Positions 26,236 through 34,946 of a DNA stretch of 51,266 nucleotides are shown here, piece by piece. A program made the position numbers and the translations under genes. This DNA comes from Bacteroidales bacterium. Its GTDB lineage: Bacteria; Bacteroidota; Bacteroidia; Bacteroidales; F082. The notes under the pieces were generated by a model that was given only the letters and a program-made list of their open reading frames with translations, had not been told where the DNA came from and made no database searches. Positions within the stretch are counted from its first letter, which is position 1, and each line of letters starts with the position of its first letter. The stretch spans positions 1-51,266 of the forward strand of contig JAOZOO010000008.1 of NCBI GenBank assembly GCA_029933225.1, in the 5' to 3' direction.

Positions 26236-27099
26236 ATGACAAAACGATTCCTCATATTTATTCTCCTGTTGTTAATGACTTCAATGGTGTTTTCGCAAGA
26301 CACACTAACCAAAAAAGAATGGCGGAAGCAGTACAAAAACTTTTTACTTAACGACAGGCCATGGACAATCGAAGCGCCTTTGTGGATACCTGGTTTTCAA
26401 GGGGTATTTGCCTACGGTGATGTGGAAATTGAAGGTGAAGATGGTGTTGACCCCGAAAACCCCATTGAACCTCCGGGCGGCTGGCTGGGAGATGTTCTTT
26501 CACGAATATTCACAAAAGACTGGTACCTGAAGTTCTTTTTCCTTACCAAAGTAGCGTATGAAAAAAACAAGTTCATTGTGCAGTTAGATGGTCTGACCGG
26601 CGCTGTCGGGTTCTCCACCAAATTCAAACTCAACGACCAGCAGATTGTTCAGGCCAACTTCAGGTCAACAAATATCCGTCTGTACGGCGGGTACAAGCTG
26701 GTTGAGGCAAATTCAAAGAATAAAAAATTCCGGTATGAATTATTCGGATATATCGGGGCAAGGGCCTATTTTCAGAATGTCTATTCCGACCTGAACGGGA
26801 TATATGATAAACTGGATTTTCACCCTTTCTGGATTGAGCCCGTTCTCGGTTTGCAGAACCAGCTTGCTTTCAAAAGATGGTTCATTGTCGTACAGGGCGA
26901 CTATGGCGGTTTTTTTGATAAATCGAAATATTCAATTCAAATAACCGGTTATGTTTATTACAGAACCGGAAGAATTACTTCCCTGAAATTTGGCTGGAAC
27001 CATTTGCAATTGAATAAAACAGGCGTTATACGGGATAAAGATTTTAAAGTAAAAGTAACGTTGTCAGGTCCTTCTGTCGGCCTTGTTTTTCACTTTTGA
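26236..27099 (+). CDS. predicted outer-membrane beta-barrel protein
   Basis: Protein of 287 residues from ATG 26236, giving a clear signal peptide (MTKRFLIFILLLLMTSMVFS). The mature part is rich in alternating, aromatic strand-like stretches (YLKFFFLTKVAYEKNKFIV, FRYELFGYIGARAYF, RWFIVVQGDYGG, YSIQITGYVYYRTG) and ends in GLVFHF, a C-terminal Phe as in barrel proteins. An insert GEDGVDPENPIEPPGG may be a loop. I do not recognise a family. It lies 49 bases after the KAS gene; an envelope role for the pathway product is conceivable. Confidence 0.75.
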   Translation: MTKRFLIFILLLLMTSMVFSQDTLTKKEWRKQYKNFLLNDRPWTIEAPLWIPGFQGVFAYGDVEIEGEDGVDPENPIEPPGGWLGDVLSRIFTKDWYLKFFFLTKVAYEKNKFIVQLDGLTGAVGFSTKFKLNDQQIVQANFRSTNIRLYGGYKLVEANSKNKKFRYELFGYIGARAYFQNVYSDLNGIYDKLDFHPFWIEPVLGLQNQLAFKRWFIVVQGDYGGFFDKSKYSIQITGYVYYRTGRITSLKFGWNHLQLNKTGVIRDKDFKVKVTLSGPSVGLVFHF

Positions 27100-27125
27100 T
27101 TACGTAACATTATTAGTTGAGACTT

Positions 27126-29171
27126 TTAATAAATTACCATTACGGTTCCTCTTTTTATTACCGTGGTTTTGTCGGAATTGCGGTAAGAAAGTTTATAAAC
27201 ATAAACACCTTGCGACACGGCAGACCCTTTGTATTTTCCGTCCCAGCCTTCTTGCGGGTCATAAGTTTCAAAAATAAGCTGTCCCCAGCGATTGAATATC
27301 TGGAATAAATATTCCGAACCGCTGAAGAAACGGAAAACCGGTTTGAACTCCGGTGTAATCCCGCCGGGTTTAAAGGCATTGGGGACGAACATTTCCGTTT
27401 CCGGCGCTGCGCCGATGCGGTTGGAACGGGCTTCTTCGGTGTAGCCGTATTCATCTCCGTCATCTTCCACGGCCTGCACCCAGTAAACGGGTTGTGTTTC
27501 CGAGTCGGGCAGGGAAGAAATATCATCTGTGTATTCAAGCGTTTGTGAGTCCACCGAATCAATGGGCCCGGTGGGTTCAACATCGCCGGTCATTCTGAAA
27601 ATATAATACTGTTTCACACCTCCGCCCCATCCCTCAAAGGCATTCCATTGCAGATAGTTATGTTCTGGATCCACATTCCCTCCCGTCAGATAGATGGTTT
27701 TCAGCAGGTTCGATCCCAGTGCCTCGCGGCCGCAACTGTCCAGCACTTTCAGGTCGTATTCGTAATAGCCAAGGTAAGCATCTGCCGAAGTATCGGTGAA
27801 TGTCATGGGCAGTACAACCGGTTTGGTGATATTTATTGTTTCTATCAGTGCAGAGTTCCCCCCGTTCGGTTCACTCCTGAAAACCTGTACCGAACTTTTT
27901 TCCGGTAAGGTATCCACAGCGAAGGTTAACTCTACATCATAGTCTGGCAGCACGTCGGCATTGGCAAGGTAAACATAATCCGGTTTGCGGTAGCCGGATG
28001 CTGTGATTGATTTCCGGCATGATGAGGATGTGCCGGATGCATAGAAAGCCTGTATGTAATAATCGTATTGTGAACCTCCAATCAGATTTTCGTGGACAAA
28101 TACCGTGTCTCCGGGTCCTGTTTGCCCGATTATTTCATAAGGTTGTCCGTTAAGTGAGCTAAAGATTTTGTAACCCTCCAGATTTGGCATAGCATTGATG
28201 TATTGTGACCAGGTCAGGGTGTTGGTTTCTTCGCATTTGTTGTAAAGAATATTGTTGAGCAGGATGGTCTTCCGGGGTTTCAGGAAAGTTCCGGGGCTCT
28301 TGTTTTCACAACTGTCCATGGTGGCGATGGCATAGGAGACAGGCCCGGAACATGGAGAAGAAAGCGTATCAATGTAATATGTTGAATCCCTGCCCCCTAT
28401 CCGGTCTGTTTCAATCCATGTCCCGTTTTCATTCCGGTAAATGATGTATCCCGCGGCATCCTCACTGGTGGATGGTTCCCAGCCCAACACTGCATTTTCG
28501 TCCGTGTTGATACTCACCGAGTCGAACACCGGTTTTTCAGGATATTCTGTGTCTTTGAATGTAGCTCCCTGAACATTAGAAACCGAGCTGCAGCTAATGG
28601 TATTTTTCAATTCAATCCGGTAGCTAATGGAGTCGTGGCATACGATTTCAGGTTTGCTGTAAAAAAAAATGTCATTTGGAACCGAATCGATGAGCTGCCA
28701 GTTGCCCGGGGGCGTTTCCCTGTAAATCAGAAACCAGTCTGATGAACCGTCAGGCAACGGGTCATGCAGGGTATTCCAGTACAGGTCGGCCTGGTTGTAA
28801 TCGGGAACGTTGTTGTCTAATTGCAGAAAGATAGTTTGCAAAGTATCTGACAAAGCGTTTCCTTCGTCAAAGTTTGCCCGGATATAATAATACCGGCTGG
28901 TCAGACCGGCTTCTGCCGTAGCATGAAAATACTGGGTTGTTGCAGCATCATTAATTGTTGCTATCCTGGTGAAACTGCTTCCGTTACCGGAATAATAGAG
29001 TTCGTAATTGATAAAGCCCGTCATATCTGTAGGTGCTGTCCATGTGATTGTCACTGCACCGTTGGCATCAACAGCAAGGCATCTCATATCTGCTGGTTGC
29101 TGGGCGACTACTCCGCTTGCTGATAGCAGTAAAATGAGAAAGAAAACCGATATATATCTTATAATAAACAA
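27126..29171 (-). CDS. secreted multi-FN3 protein with T9SS type B (CHU_C) sorting domain
   Basis: Protein of 681 residues with a signal peptide (YISVFFLILLLSASGVVAQ) and TTG start at 29171, the only available start. The body consists of repeated fibronectin III-like modules (VTITWTAPTDMTGFINYELYYSG, YYYIRANFD and similar patterns through about residue 590) with several cysteines. The last 85 residues form the gliding-motility-associated C-terminal domain: PNAFKPGG, then LFQIFNRWGQLIFE, GWDGKYKG and GVYVYKLSYRN. That marks it as a T9SS substrate anchored or released at the surface. Specific function unknown; adhesin-like role possible. Convergent with the upstream barrel gene. Confidence 0.88.
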   Translation of the reverse strand: MFIIRYISVFFLILLLSASGVVAQQPADMRCLAVDANGAVTITWTAPTDMTGFINYELYYSGNGSSFTRIATINDAATTQYFHATAEAGLTSRYYYIRANFDEGNALSDTLQTIFLQLDNNVPDYNQADLYWNTLHDPLPDGSSDWFLIYRETPPGNWQLIDSVPNDIFFYSKPEIVCHDSISYRIELKNTISCSSVSNVQGATFKDTEYPEKPVFDSVSINTDENAVLGWEPSTSEDAAGYIIYRNENGTWIETDRIGGRDSTYYIDTLSSPCSGPVSYAIATMDSCENKSPGTFLKPRKTILLNNILYNKCEETNTLTWSQYINAMPNLEGYKIFSSLNGQPYEIIGQTGPGDTVFVHENLIGGSQYDYYIQAFYASGTSSSCRKSITASGYRKPDYVYLANADVLPDYDVELTFAVDTLPEKSSVQVFRSEPNGGNSALIETINITKPVVLPMTFTDTSADAYLGYYEYDLKVLDSCGREALGSNLLKTIYLTGGNVDPEHNYLQWNAFEGWGGGVKQYYIFRMTGDVEPTGPIDSVDSQTLEYTDDISSLPDSETQPVYWVQAVEDDGDEYGYTEEARSNRIGAAPETEMFVPNAFKPGGITPEFKPVFRFFSGSEYLFQIFNRWGQLIFETYDPQEGWDGKYKGSAVSQGVYVYKLSYRNSDKTTVIKRGTVMVIY

Positions 29172-29271
29172 TGCGAATCAAGGATTAAAATTCAGTAAAT
29201 AAACGCTACAGCATTTTTTTCGCGTATAGTTTTTCGGAAGGTTTTTTGTTTCTCCCGCACAACACATTCTG

Positions 29272-30564
29272 TCAGATCACTTCCGCCACCACGAATGTAC
29301 TGCCGCTTACAAAAACAAGGTCGTTCGGGCCGGCGTTGTTTTTTGCCGAGTTGAGTGCCAGCGTCACCGAGTTGTATGCTTCTCCCCGGAGGCCGGCTTT
29401 AAAAGCGTGTTGTTTGAGTTCATCCGCATCCATGCCTCGCGGAATGTCCGGTTTGCAAAAATAATAAGTTGCATTTTTCGGCAGCAGGTACAGGATACTT
29501 TCGGGGTCTTTGTCGTTGACCATCCCGAAGATGAAATGCAGGTGTTTGAATGATAGCCCGTAAATCTGATCAACAACCGCCTGAATACCTTCAGGGTTAT
29601 GAGCCGTGTCGCATATTGTCAGTGGATTGGTACCGATGATCTGCCACCGTCCCTGCAATCCTGTATTGTCAATTACATTCTCAATACCTGCGCGGATAAC
29701 TTCCTTTTCAACAGGTTTATCATTGATCTCATTGAATATACGGATAGTCTGGAAGGCAGTTTTCAGATTATCCTTTTGATAATCGGCGAGCAATGGCGAT
29801 TCCAGATGTTCAAGAAACAGCCCTTTGTCATCCCAGACATCGAAAACCCGGTTTTTCCGGTCCACCGTGTGTATCTCTTTCAAATCAAAATGTTCATCGG
29901 CATAAGTGACAGGTACATCTTTTTCTTTGGCGACTTTTTCAAATACATGGCTTGATTCCTCCTGCTTCCGTCCAACCACAAGCGGAATTTCCTTTTTGAT
30001 TATTCCGGCTTTCTCACCGGCGATCTTTTCAATGGTATCGCCCAGAAAATGAAGATGATCATAACCGATATTCGTAATAACAGTCAGTATCGGATTGCTG
30101 ATATTGGTAGAATCCAGCCGTCCGCCCATGCCGGTTTCGAGAACGGCAAAATCAACCTGTTCTGCTGCGAAATGTTCGAAAGCCATGGCTACCGTCATCT
30201 CAAAAAAAGAAGGTTTCAATTCTTCAAAAATCTTTTTGTGCTTTTCGATGAAATCCATCACCTCCTGCTCCGAGATCATCCCGCCGTTAATCTTAATTCT
30301 TTCCCTGAAATCTTTCAGGTGCGGCGAAGTGTAAAGGCCCGTTTTGTATCCTGCCTCCTGTAAAACGGAAGCCAGCACGTGACATACGCTACCCTTGCCA
30401 TTGGTTCCGGCCACATGGATGGCTTTAAATTTTTCCTGGGGATTGCCCAGTTTGTCAAGCAAATGAATGGTCGTTGACAGGTCGGCTTTGTATGCTGCCC
30501 TGCCGATGCGCTGATACATGGGCAGCCTGCTGTACATCCAGTCGAGTGTTTGTTGATAGTCCAT
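29272..30564 (-). CDS. folC: folylpolyglutamate synthase / dihydrofolate synthase
   Basis: Mur-ligase-fold enzyme of 430 residues from ATG 30564; the longer frame would translate the upstream repeat tract. The ATP loop HVAGTNGKGSV and the following LYTSPHLKDFRERI are characteristic. ETGMGGRLDSTN and the C-terminal motif DTAHNPEG also fit FolC. It adds glutamate to dihydropteroate and to folates. It is downstream of the TonB gene on the same strand, 170 bases apart, with a simple repeat in between. Confidence 0.93.
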   Translation of the reverse strand: MDYQQTLDWMYSRLPMYQRIGRAAYKADLSTTIHLLDKLGNPQEKFKAIHVAGTNGKGSVCHVLASVLQEAGYKTGLYTSPHLKDFRERIKINGGMISEQEVMDFIEKHKKIFEELKPSFFEMTVAMAFEHFAAEQVDFAVLETGMGGRLDSTNISNPILTVITNIGYDHLHFLGDTIEKIAGEKAGIIKKEIPLVVGRKQEESSHVFEKVAKEKDVPVTYADEHFDLKEIHTVDRKNRVFDVWDDKGLFLEHLESPLLADYQKDNLKTAFQTIRIFNEINDKPVEKEVIRAGIENVIDNTGLQGRWQIIGTNPLTICDTAHNPEGIQAVVDQIYGLSFKHLHFIFGMVNDKDPESILYLLPKNATYYFCKPDIPRGMDADELKQHAFKAGLRGEAYNSVTLALNSAKNNAGPNDLVFVSGSTFVVAEVI

Positions 30565-30611
30565 AACACAAAGGTAAGGGATAATTTGATTTGAAGGGGA
30601 GGTTTTTTTGG

Positions 30612-30725
30612 ATTGGGGCAATGGGTGCGATGGGTGTAATGGGTGCAATTGTTGCAATTGTTGCAATTGTTGAATCCGGGTATAGAGGTATAAAGGTATA
30701 GGGGTATAAAAGCATAGAGGTATTG
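30612..30725. repeat. simple-sequence repeats upstream of folC
   Basis: The spacer contains GCAATTGTT three times in tandem (30645-30671), preceded by (a)tgggtg(c/t) repeats (30621-30645) and followed by degenerate ggtata(g/a) units (30680-30725). Related ggtataa motifs recur in other spacers of the window. Slippage-prone sequence; no coding content. Confidence 0.75.
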
Positions 30726-30734
30726 GGAGTCAGA

Positions 30735-31658
30735 TTACTTCATCAGGATAAAAGTGTAGGTGATGGTTCCGCGCTGGGTTTCTGGGGCGGAAGGGTCTGC
30801 AGTAAAAGTGGAATTTTTAGCGGCAGCCACGGCGATTTTACGCTGTTTTTGATTGATAATATCGGTTCCCCTCGGGTTAACCTGGGCCTTGACGACATTC
30901 CCTGATCTGTCCACATAGATGTTCACAACCACAGTGCCCACTTCGCTGAATTTTGCAGAGGGACGCTCCAGATATTTTGAACCACGTCCGCCGAGACTGA
31001 AGGAAACGCCGTTGCCTTCGCCGCCACGTCCGTCGTACTTGTCGCTGTCTTTGTAACCCTGTGGCCTGCCCATGTCGCCTGCGCCCTGTTTAACGCCCTG
31101 GTTTGTTCCTTCTTTGTTTTTGGAAGTGCCCGGGTAAAGCGCTTTGGGGTTGACTACCGGCTGGGGTTCTTCCACAGGCTCTTCCACAACTTCCTCCTCC
31201 TGATTCATCATAACCGAATCCACCGGTGTTTCTTCCGGTTTCTCTTCTTCGACTTTTTCAATAGGCTCTTCCGGTTTTTCTTCTTTTTTTATTTCTTCAG
31301 GCTCTTCCTTTTTTACTTCTTCTTTTTTGGGTTCTTCGATGGCAGGCGCTTCTTCGGTTTCCTGTGTGATTATTTCTTTTGGCGGCTGTGGAGCTTCCGG
31401 TCGTTCGATTTTTTGCGGTTTGGGTTGTACCGAAGGGAGTTTTTGTACCGGAGGAGGCGACTCACGCTGAATATCGCCATAGCCCTGATCATCGTAACCA
31501 AAATTTACCTCGACACCTTCTTCGCCCGGAAGGGGCAGGGGAGTTCTTAAAGCAAGGAAAAACAAAGCCACCAGAATGATCACGTGGACGATGAACGTCC
31601 CAATGATGCCGCGGCGGCGGTCTTTGTCTTTTAGTATTTGTTTAAATTTGTTCACCAA
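30735..31658 (-). CDS. TonB-family energy transducer
   Basis: Protein of 307 residues. A cytoplasmic basic N-terminus (KDKDRRRG) precedes a single membrane helix (about 18-40, IIGTFIVHVIILVALFFLAL). Residues about 65-170 form a Pro/Glu/Lys-rich periplasmic spacer (EEVKKEEPEEIKKEEKPEEP). A TonB C-terminal domain fills about 230-307 (SAKFSEVGTVVVNIYVDRSGNVVKAQ). The start is TTG 31658 or GTG 31655. It follows exbB and exbD on the same strand, so the three make one TonB-ExbBD motor for outer-membrane receptors. A TolA-like role is the alternative. Confidence 0.88.
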   Translation of the reverse strand: MVNKFKQILKDKDRRRGIIGTFIVHVIILVALFFLALRTPLPLPGEEGVEVNFGYDDQGYGDIQRESPPPVQKLPSVQPKPQKIERPEAPQPPKEIITQETEEAPAIEEPKKEEVKKEEPEEIKKEEKPEEPIEKVEEEKPEETPVDSVMMNQEEEVVEEPVEEPQPVVNPKALYPGTSKNKEGTNQGVKQGAGDMGRPQGYKDSDKYDGRGGEGNGVSFSLGGRGSKYLERPSAKFSEVGTVVVNIYVDRSGNVVKAQVNPRGTDIINQKQRKIAVAAAKNSTFTADPSAPETQRGTITYTFILMK

Positions 31659-31710
31659 TCGCTATTCTATAGTCTTTGACAATTATTAACAATTTCTGTT
31701 CCAAAGTATA

Positions 31711-31752
31711 GTCAGCAGTCTTCAGTCAGCAGTCTTCAGTCAACAGTCGGTA
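31711..31752. repeat. 14-base tandem repeat between tonB and exbD
   Basis: The unit GTCAGCAGTCTTCA occurs twice exactly (31711-31724, 31725-31738), with a degenerate third copy (31739-31752). The same cagtcttca word reappears between exbD and exbB at about 32341-32362. The surrounding spacer 31659-31839 also contains tataccttta/taccctatacc motifs (31791-31812). Confidence 0.8.
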
Positions 31753-31839
31753 GTCGGCTAATCCCAAGACACACACTATTTCAACTCCACTATACCTTTA
31801 TACCCTATACCTTATTTCCCAATTCCCCACAAACCAACC

Positions 31840-32253
31840 TCACCTTCTCGGTTTTGTCGCCAGTATTACTTTATGCGATGTACCGTTTTTCCGGTTGATT
31901 TCGTTGACGGCGTCAATCACAGTCACCACATCCTGCACAGGCACGGTTTTATCGGACCGTAAAACGACGGAAGCCGATTGCTCGTTTCTTATCTGACTGT
32001 AAATGATATTTTCCAGATTCGCCGGCTCAACCCTTCTGTCATCAACATAGATATCCCTTGCTTTATTAATGTAAACCGTTATGGTTTGCTTCGACATGGT
32101 TTTGCTGTTACTGTTAGGCAAAAGCAGCTTGATGGCATTGGGCGCCACCAGCGTGGATGTCAACATAAAAAAGATCAGCAACAGGAACACCAGATCCGAC
32201 ATGGAAGCCATGCTGAACTGTGTATCCCGTTTATTTCGCATTTCAATTGCCAT
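31840..32253 (-). CDS. ExbD/TolR-family biopolymer transporter
   Basis: Protein of 137 residues. The single membrane helix (SDLVFLLLIFFMLTSTLV) begins with Asp20, the conserved proton-path residue of ExbD/TolR. The periplasmic domain contains the family pattern TITVYINKARDIYVDDRRV and VLRSDKTVPVQDVVTVIDAVNEI. It pairs with the ExbB-like protein encoded upstream to use the proton gradient. Start ATG 32253. The spacer on either side carries short repeats, but gene order and strand indicate an operon. Confidence 0.92.
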   Translation of the reverse strand: MAIEMRNKRDTQFSMASMSDLVFLLLIFFMLTSTLVAPNAIKLLLPNSNSKTMSKQTITVYINKARDIYVDDRRVEPANLENIIYSQIRNEQSASVVLRSDKTVPVQDVVTVIDAVNEINRKNGTSHKVILATKPRR

Positions 32254-32408
32254 ACCTTTTTAAGTTTAAAGTTTGATCGTATTATTTCACTTTTTAAATC
32301 ATTGATCAGTCTGCAGCCTGTCCGGATTCCGAAGGAGACGGGTCTTCAGTCGGCAGTCTTCAATCTCCAGTCGAACTAACCAACCATCCATTATTCCAAC
32401 ATTCCATC
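32254..32408. repeat. exbB-exbD spacer with degenerate repeats
   Basis: Spacer of 155 bases without a gene. It holds ggtcttcagtcggcagtctt (32341-32360), related to the 14-base tandem repeat in the next spacer, and ccaaccatccattattccaac-like repeats (32380-32405). Confidence 0.5.
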
Positions 32409-33101
32409 CTACTTTGCCGGTTCATGTAGCACATCCATAAATTCCGAGGCGGTGATCTCCAGATTATATACTACCTTTTGTACTCTGGCAACCAGGACAT
32501 TATAAAAGATATAAGCAATAATACCCACGATCAGACCTCCGACGGTTGTGATCATTGCCTGATAGATTCCACGTGACAATAACTCGATGTTGATGTTGTT
32601 TCCAGCCATTGACATATCATAAAAAGCCCGGATCATTCCAATGACCGTTCCGAGAAAACCCAGCATGGGAGCTGCTCCTGCAATGGTAGCCAGCCCGGCA
32701 ATGTTTTTCTCCAACCGGGACACTTCCAGTTTACCCACGTTTTCGATGGCGGCATTGATGTCGTTCAACGGCTTTCCTATTCTTGACAGTCCTTTGTCGA
32801 TCATCCGGCCAATGGGCGAATTGTTGGTGACACACAGCGCTTTTGCCGACTCAAGTTTTCCATCCAGAATGTAATTTCTGATGTTGTTCATGAAATTCTT
32901 ATCCTGGCGTGCAGCTTTTGAGATAACAAAATAACGCTCAAAAAAAATGTAAAAAGCAATCAGGGAAAGAATACCGATGATGGCCATGATCCATCCCCCT
33001 TTGAGAACGAGGTCAATAATGGGGAGCGTGATATAATCTCCTGATCCGCTGACGGCAGAAGCTGTCTCGTTGATTTGCATTAAAAGAAATCCGGTTGTCA
33101 T
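32409..33101 (-). CDS. ExbB/TolQ/MotA-family proton channel
   Basis: Protein of 230 residues with three membrane segments: about 35-53 (WIMAIIGILSLIAFYIFF), about 135-158 (LATIAGAAPMLGFLGTVIGMI, the family signature) and about 180-205 (MITTVGGLIVGIIAYIFYNVL). It should form the pentameric stator of the TonB motor with the ExbD-like protein. The start may be ATG 33101 or ATG 33080. First gene of the exbB-exbD-tonB run. Confidence 0.92.
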   Translation of the reverse strand: MTTGFLLMQINETASAVSGSGDYITLPIIDLVLKGGWIMAIIGILSLIAFYIFFERYFVISKAARQDKNFMNNIRNYILDGKLESAKALCVTNNSPIGRMIDKGLSRIGKPLNDINAAIENVGKLEVSRLEKNIAGLATIAGAAPMLGFLGTVIGMIRAFYDMSMAGNNINIELLSRGIYQAMITTVGGLIVGIIAYIFYNVLVARVQKVVYNLEITASEFMDVLHEPAK

Positions 33102-33429
33102 ATTCTCTTTTTTATTTAAGATGCTGTAAAAGTACGGTTACATGAATTTGGGTCTGTGGTTGATAAAGTTCTTTTCCACATAATTCTGTTAATAGTAACT
33201 GTTTTTTGCCGGAATTATTATTGTGTGCAATGTTTTACTGATAAAAAGAAGGATCATCATTTTCAAACGGTCTGTTAACCTTATAACAGATTGTAACTCG
33301 ATTATTTAGACCTGCTCTAAATTTACCAGACATGAACATATTTACATTGTTAGTATATAACAAGGCAAAAAAACTTCCTACATTTGCCGCCATTAAAATT
33401 TTAACAATTATTAATAAATATTAATACTT
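33102..33429. other. 328-base divergent intergenic region, exbB / nhaD
   Basis: AT-rich, no gene seen. It must contain promoters for both directions. Only the nhaD side shows a clear TAnnTTTG motif (33379-33386). No hairpins or repeats of note. Confidence 0.6.
33379..33386 (+). promoter_or_regulatory. putative nhaD -7 box
   Basis: TACATTTG matches TAnnTTTG, 43 bases before the nhaD ATG. The only nearby TTG (33347-33349) is about ten bases too far for a standard -33 box. Confidence 0.4.
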
Positions 33430-34875
33430 ATGACGGCTTTTATATTAATGGTTATTGTCTTTATCCTTGGATATATGGCCATAGCGCTTGAGCACCCTAT
33501 AAAAGTTGATAAAGCTGCATCAGCTTTAATCCTGGGCGTTCTGGTATGGGTTGTATTTATTCTTGAGGTAAGCAATATTTTGAGTCTGGGCTTTAGCAAT
33601 GCCTGGCAATCTTTCCTTGAAAGTACAAATCTGGCGGAGTTCAAAAAACTTTATCCCGAGGCGGATATGCTGGAACAAATGAGGCATTTCGTGATCGAAA
33701 ACCAGATTGTAGAACATCTTGGAGAAATATCAGAAATCCTGTTTTTCCTGTTGGGCGCAATGACCATTGTGGAAACGGTGGACCAGCACCAGGGTTTTAA
33801 ACTGATCACCGACAAGATCAAGACAACCAACAAGGTTAAACTTTTATGGATACTCAGCATTTTGACATTCTTCATGTCAGCCATGCTGGATAACCTGACC
33901 ACAACTATTGTGATGGTAGCGCTGTTGAGAAAGCTTGTGGCGGATAAAAAAACAAGATGGTTTTATGCCAGTATGATCGTAATCGCTGCCAATGCCGGTG
34001 GTGCCTGGTCGCCAATCGGTGATGTTACGACCATCATGCTGTGGATCGGACAACAGGTCACCGCAGCCAATATCATTGCCATGGTTTTTGTACCGAGTGT
34101 TTTCAATATGGTCTTCCCGTTGATCATCGTATCGTTTATGATGAAAGGAAATGTAGAGAAACCGGATTTGAACGGTGCCGAAATGCAGGATTATACTACC
34201 CCCGGAGAACAAAGATTATTACTGATTATGGGTGTTGGTGCTTTGTTGTTTGTGCCTGTTTTCAAAACCGTTACTCATCTTCCGCCATACATGGGGATGT
34301 TGTTCGGACTGGGCGTATTGTGGGTTACTACGGAGATTTTGCACCGGAACAAACCTGTTGAAGACAAGCGCAAGCTGACCATTGTCGGCATTTTGCGTAA
34401 GGTTGATGTCCCGACGATTTTCTTCTTCCTTGGCATTCTGTCAGCCGTCGCCGCACTTGAAAGTGCCGGACACCTGCATCTGCTTTCGGAATACCTCGAT
34501 GAGCACGTTCATAACATATACGGCATCAATGCCGCCATCGGGCTTTTGTCAGCCATTGTGGACAATGTGCCGTTGACTGCCGGTGCCATGGGAATGTATC
34601 CGATCATGACCGAAGCTCTGGTTGCCGCTTCTTCCGAGCCTACCTATATGCATCACTTTATCCAGGATGGTGCTTTCTGGGAACTGCTGGCATACTGTGC
34701 CGGTACAGGCGGAAGTATCCTGATCATTGGTTCTGCTGCCGGTGTGGCCGCCATGGGTCTGGAAAAAATAGATTTTATCTGGTACATGAAGAAGATCAGC
34801 CTGCTGGCTATGGTTGGCTATTTTGGCGGTATTCTTATTTACTGGCTTCAGGAGATGCTCCTTTTCCACATGTAA
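33430..34875 (+). CDS. nhaD: NhaD-type Na+/H+ antiporter
   Basis: Integral membrane protein of 481 residues of the ion-transporter superfamily with about a dozen hydrophobic segments. NhaD-like conserved motifs are SAMLDNLTTTIVMVALLRKL, NAGGAWSPIGDVTTIMLWIGQQV and AIVDNVPLTAGAMGMYP, containing the two repeated Asn/Asp-Thr unwound-helix motifs that bind ions. It exports Na+ (or Li+) in exchange for protons. Single gene between divergent exbB and convergent anmK, ended by an intrinsic terminator. Confidence 0.92.
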   Translation: MTAFILMVIVFILGYMAIALEHPIKVDKAASALILGVLVWVVFILEVSNILSLGFSNAWQSFLESTNLAEFKKLYPEADMLEQMRHFVIENQIVEHLGEISEILFFLLGAMTIVETVDQHQGFKLITDKIKTTNKVKLLWILSILTFFMSAMLDNLTTTIVMVALLRKLVADKKTRWFYASMIVIAANAGGAWSPIGDVTTIMLWIGQQVTAANIIAMVFVPSVFNMVFPLIIVSFMMKGNVEKPDLNGAEMQDYTTPGEQRLLLIMGVGALLFVPVFKTVTHLPPYMGMLFGLGVLWVTTEILHRNKPVEDKRKLTIVGILRKVDVPTIFFFLGILSAVAALESAGHLHLLSEYLDEHVHNIYGINAAIGLLSAIVDNVPLTAGAMGMYPIMTEALVAASSEPTYMHHFIQDGAFWELLAYCAGTGGSILIIGSAAGVAAMGLEKIDFIWYMKKISLLAMVGYFGGILIYWLQEMLLFHM

Positions 34876-34899
34876 AAAAAATTAATTAGTGATATTTCA

Positions 34900-34929
34900 A
34901 GCAGCCTGAATTTCCGGGCTGCTTTTTTT
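34900..34929 (+). terminator. intrinsic terminator of nhaD
   Basis: AGCAGCC (34900-34906), ten-base loop, GGCTGCT (34917-34923), then a run of seven T. Located 24 bases after the nhaD stop and before the convergent anmK end at 34947. Confidence 0.85.
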
Positions 34930-34946
34930 GTTATAAACAAGATGTT

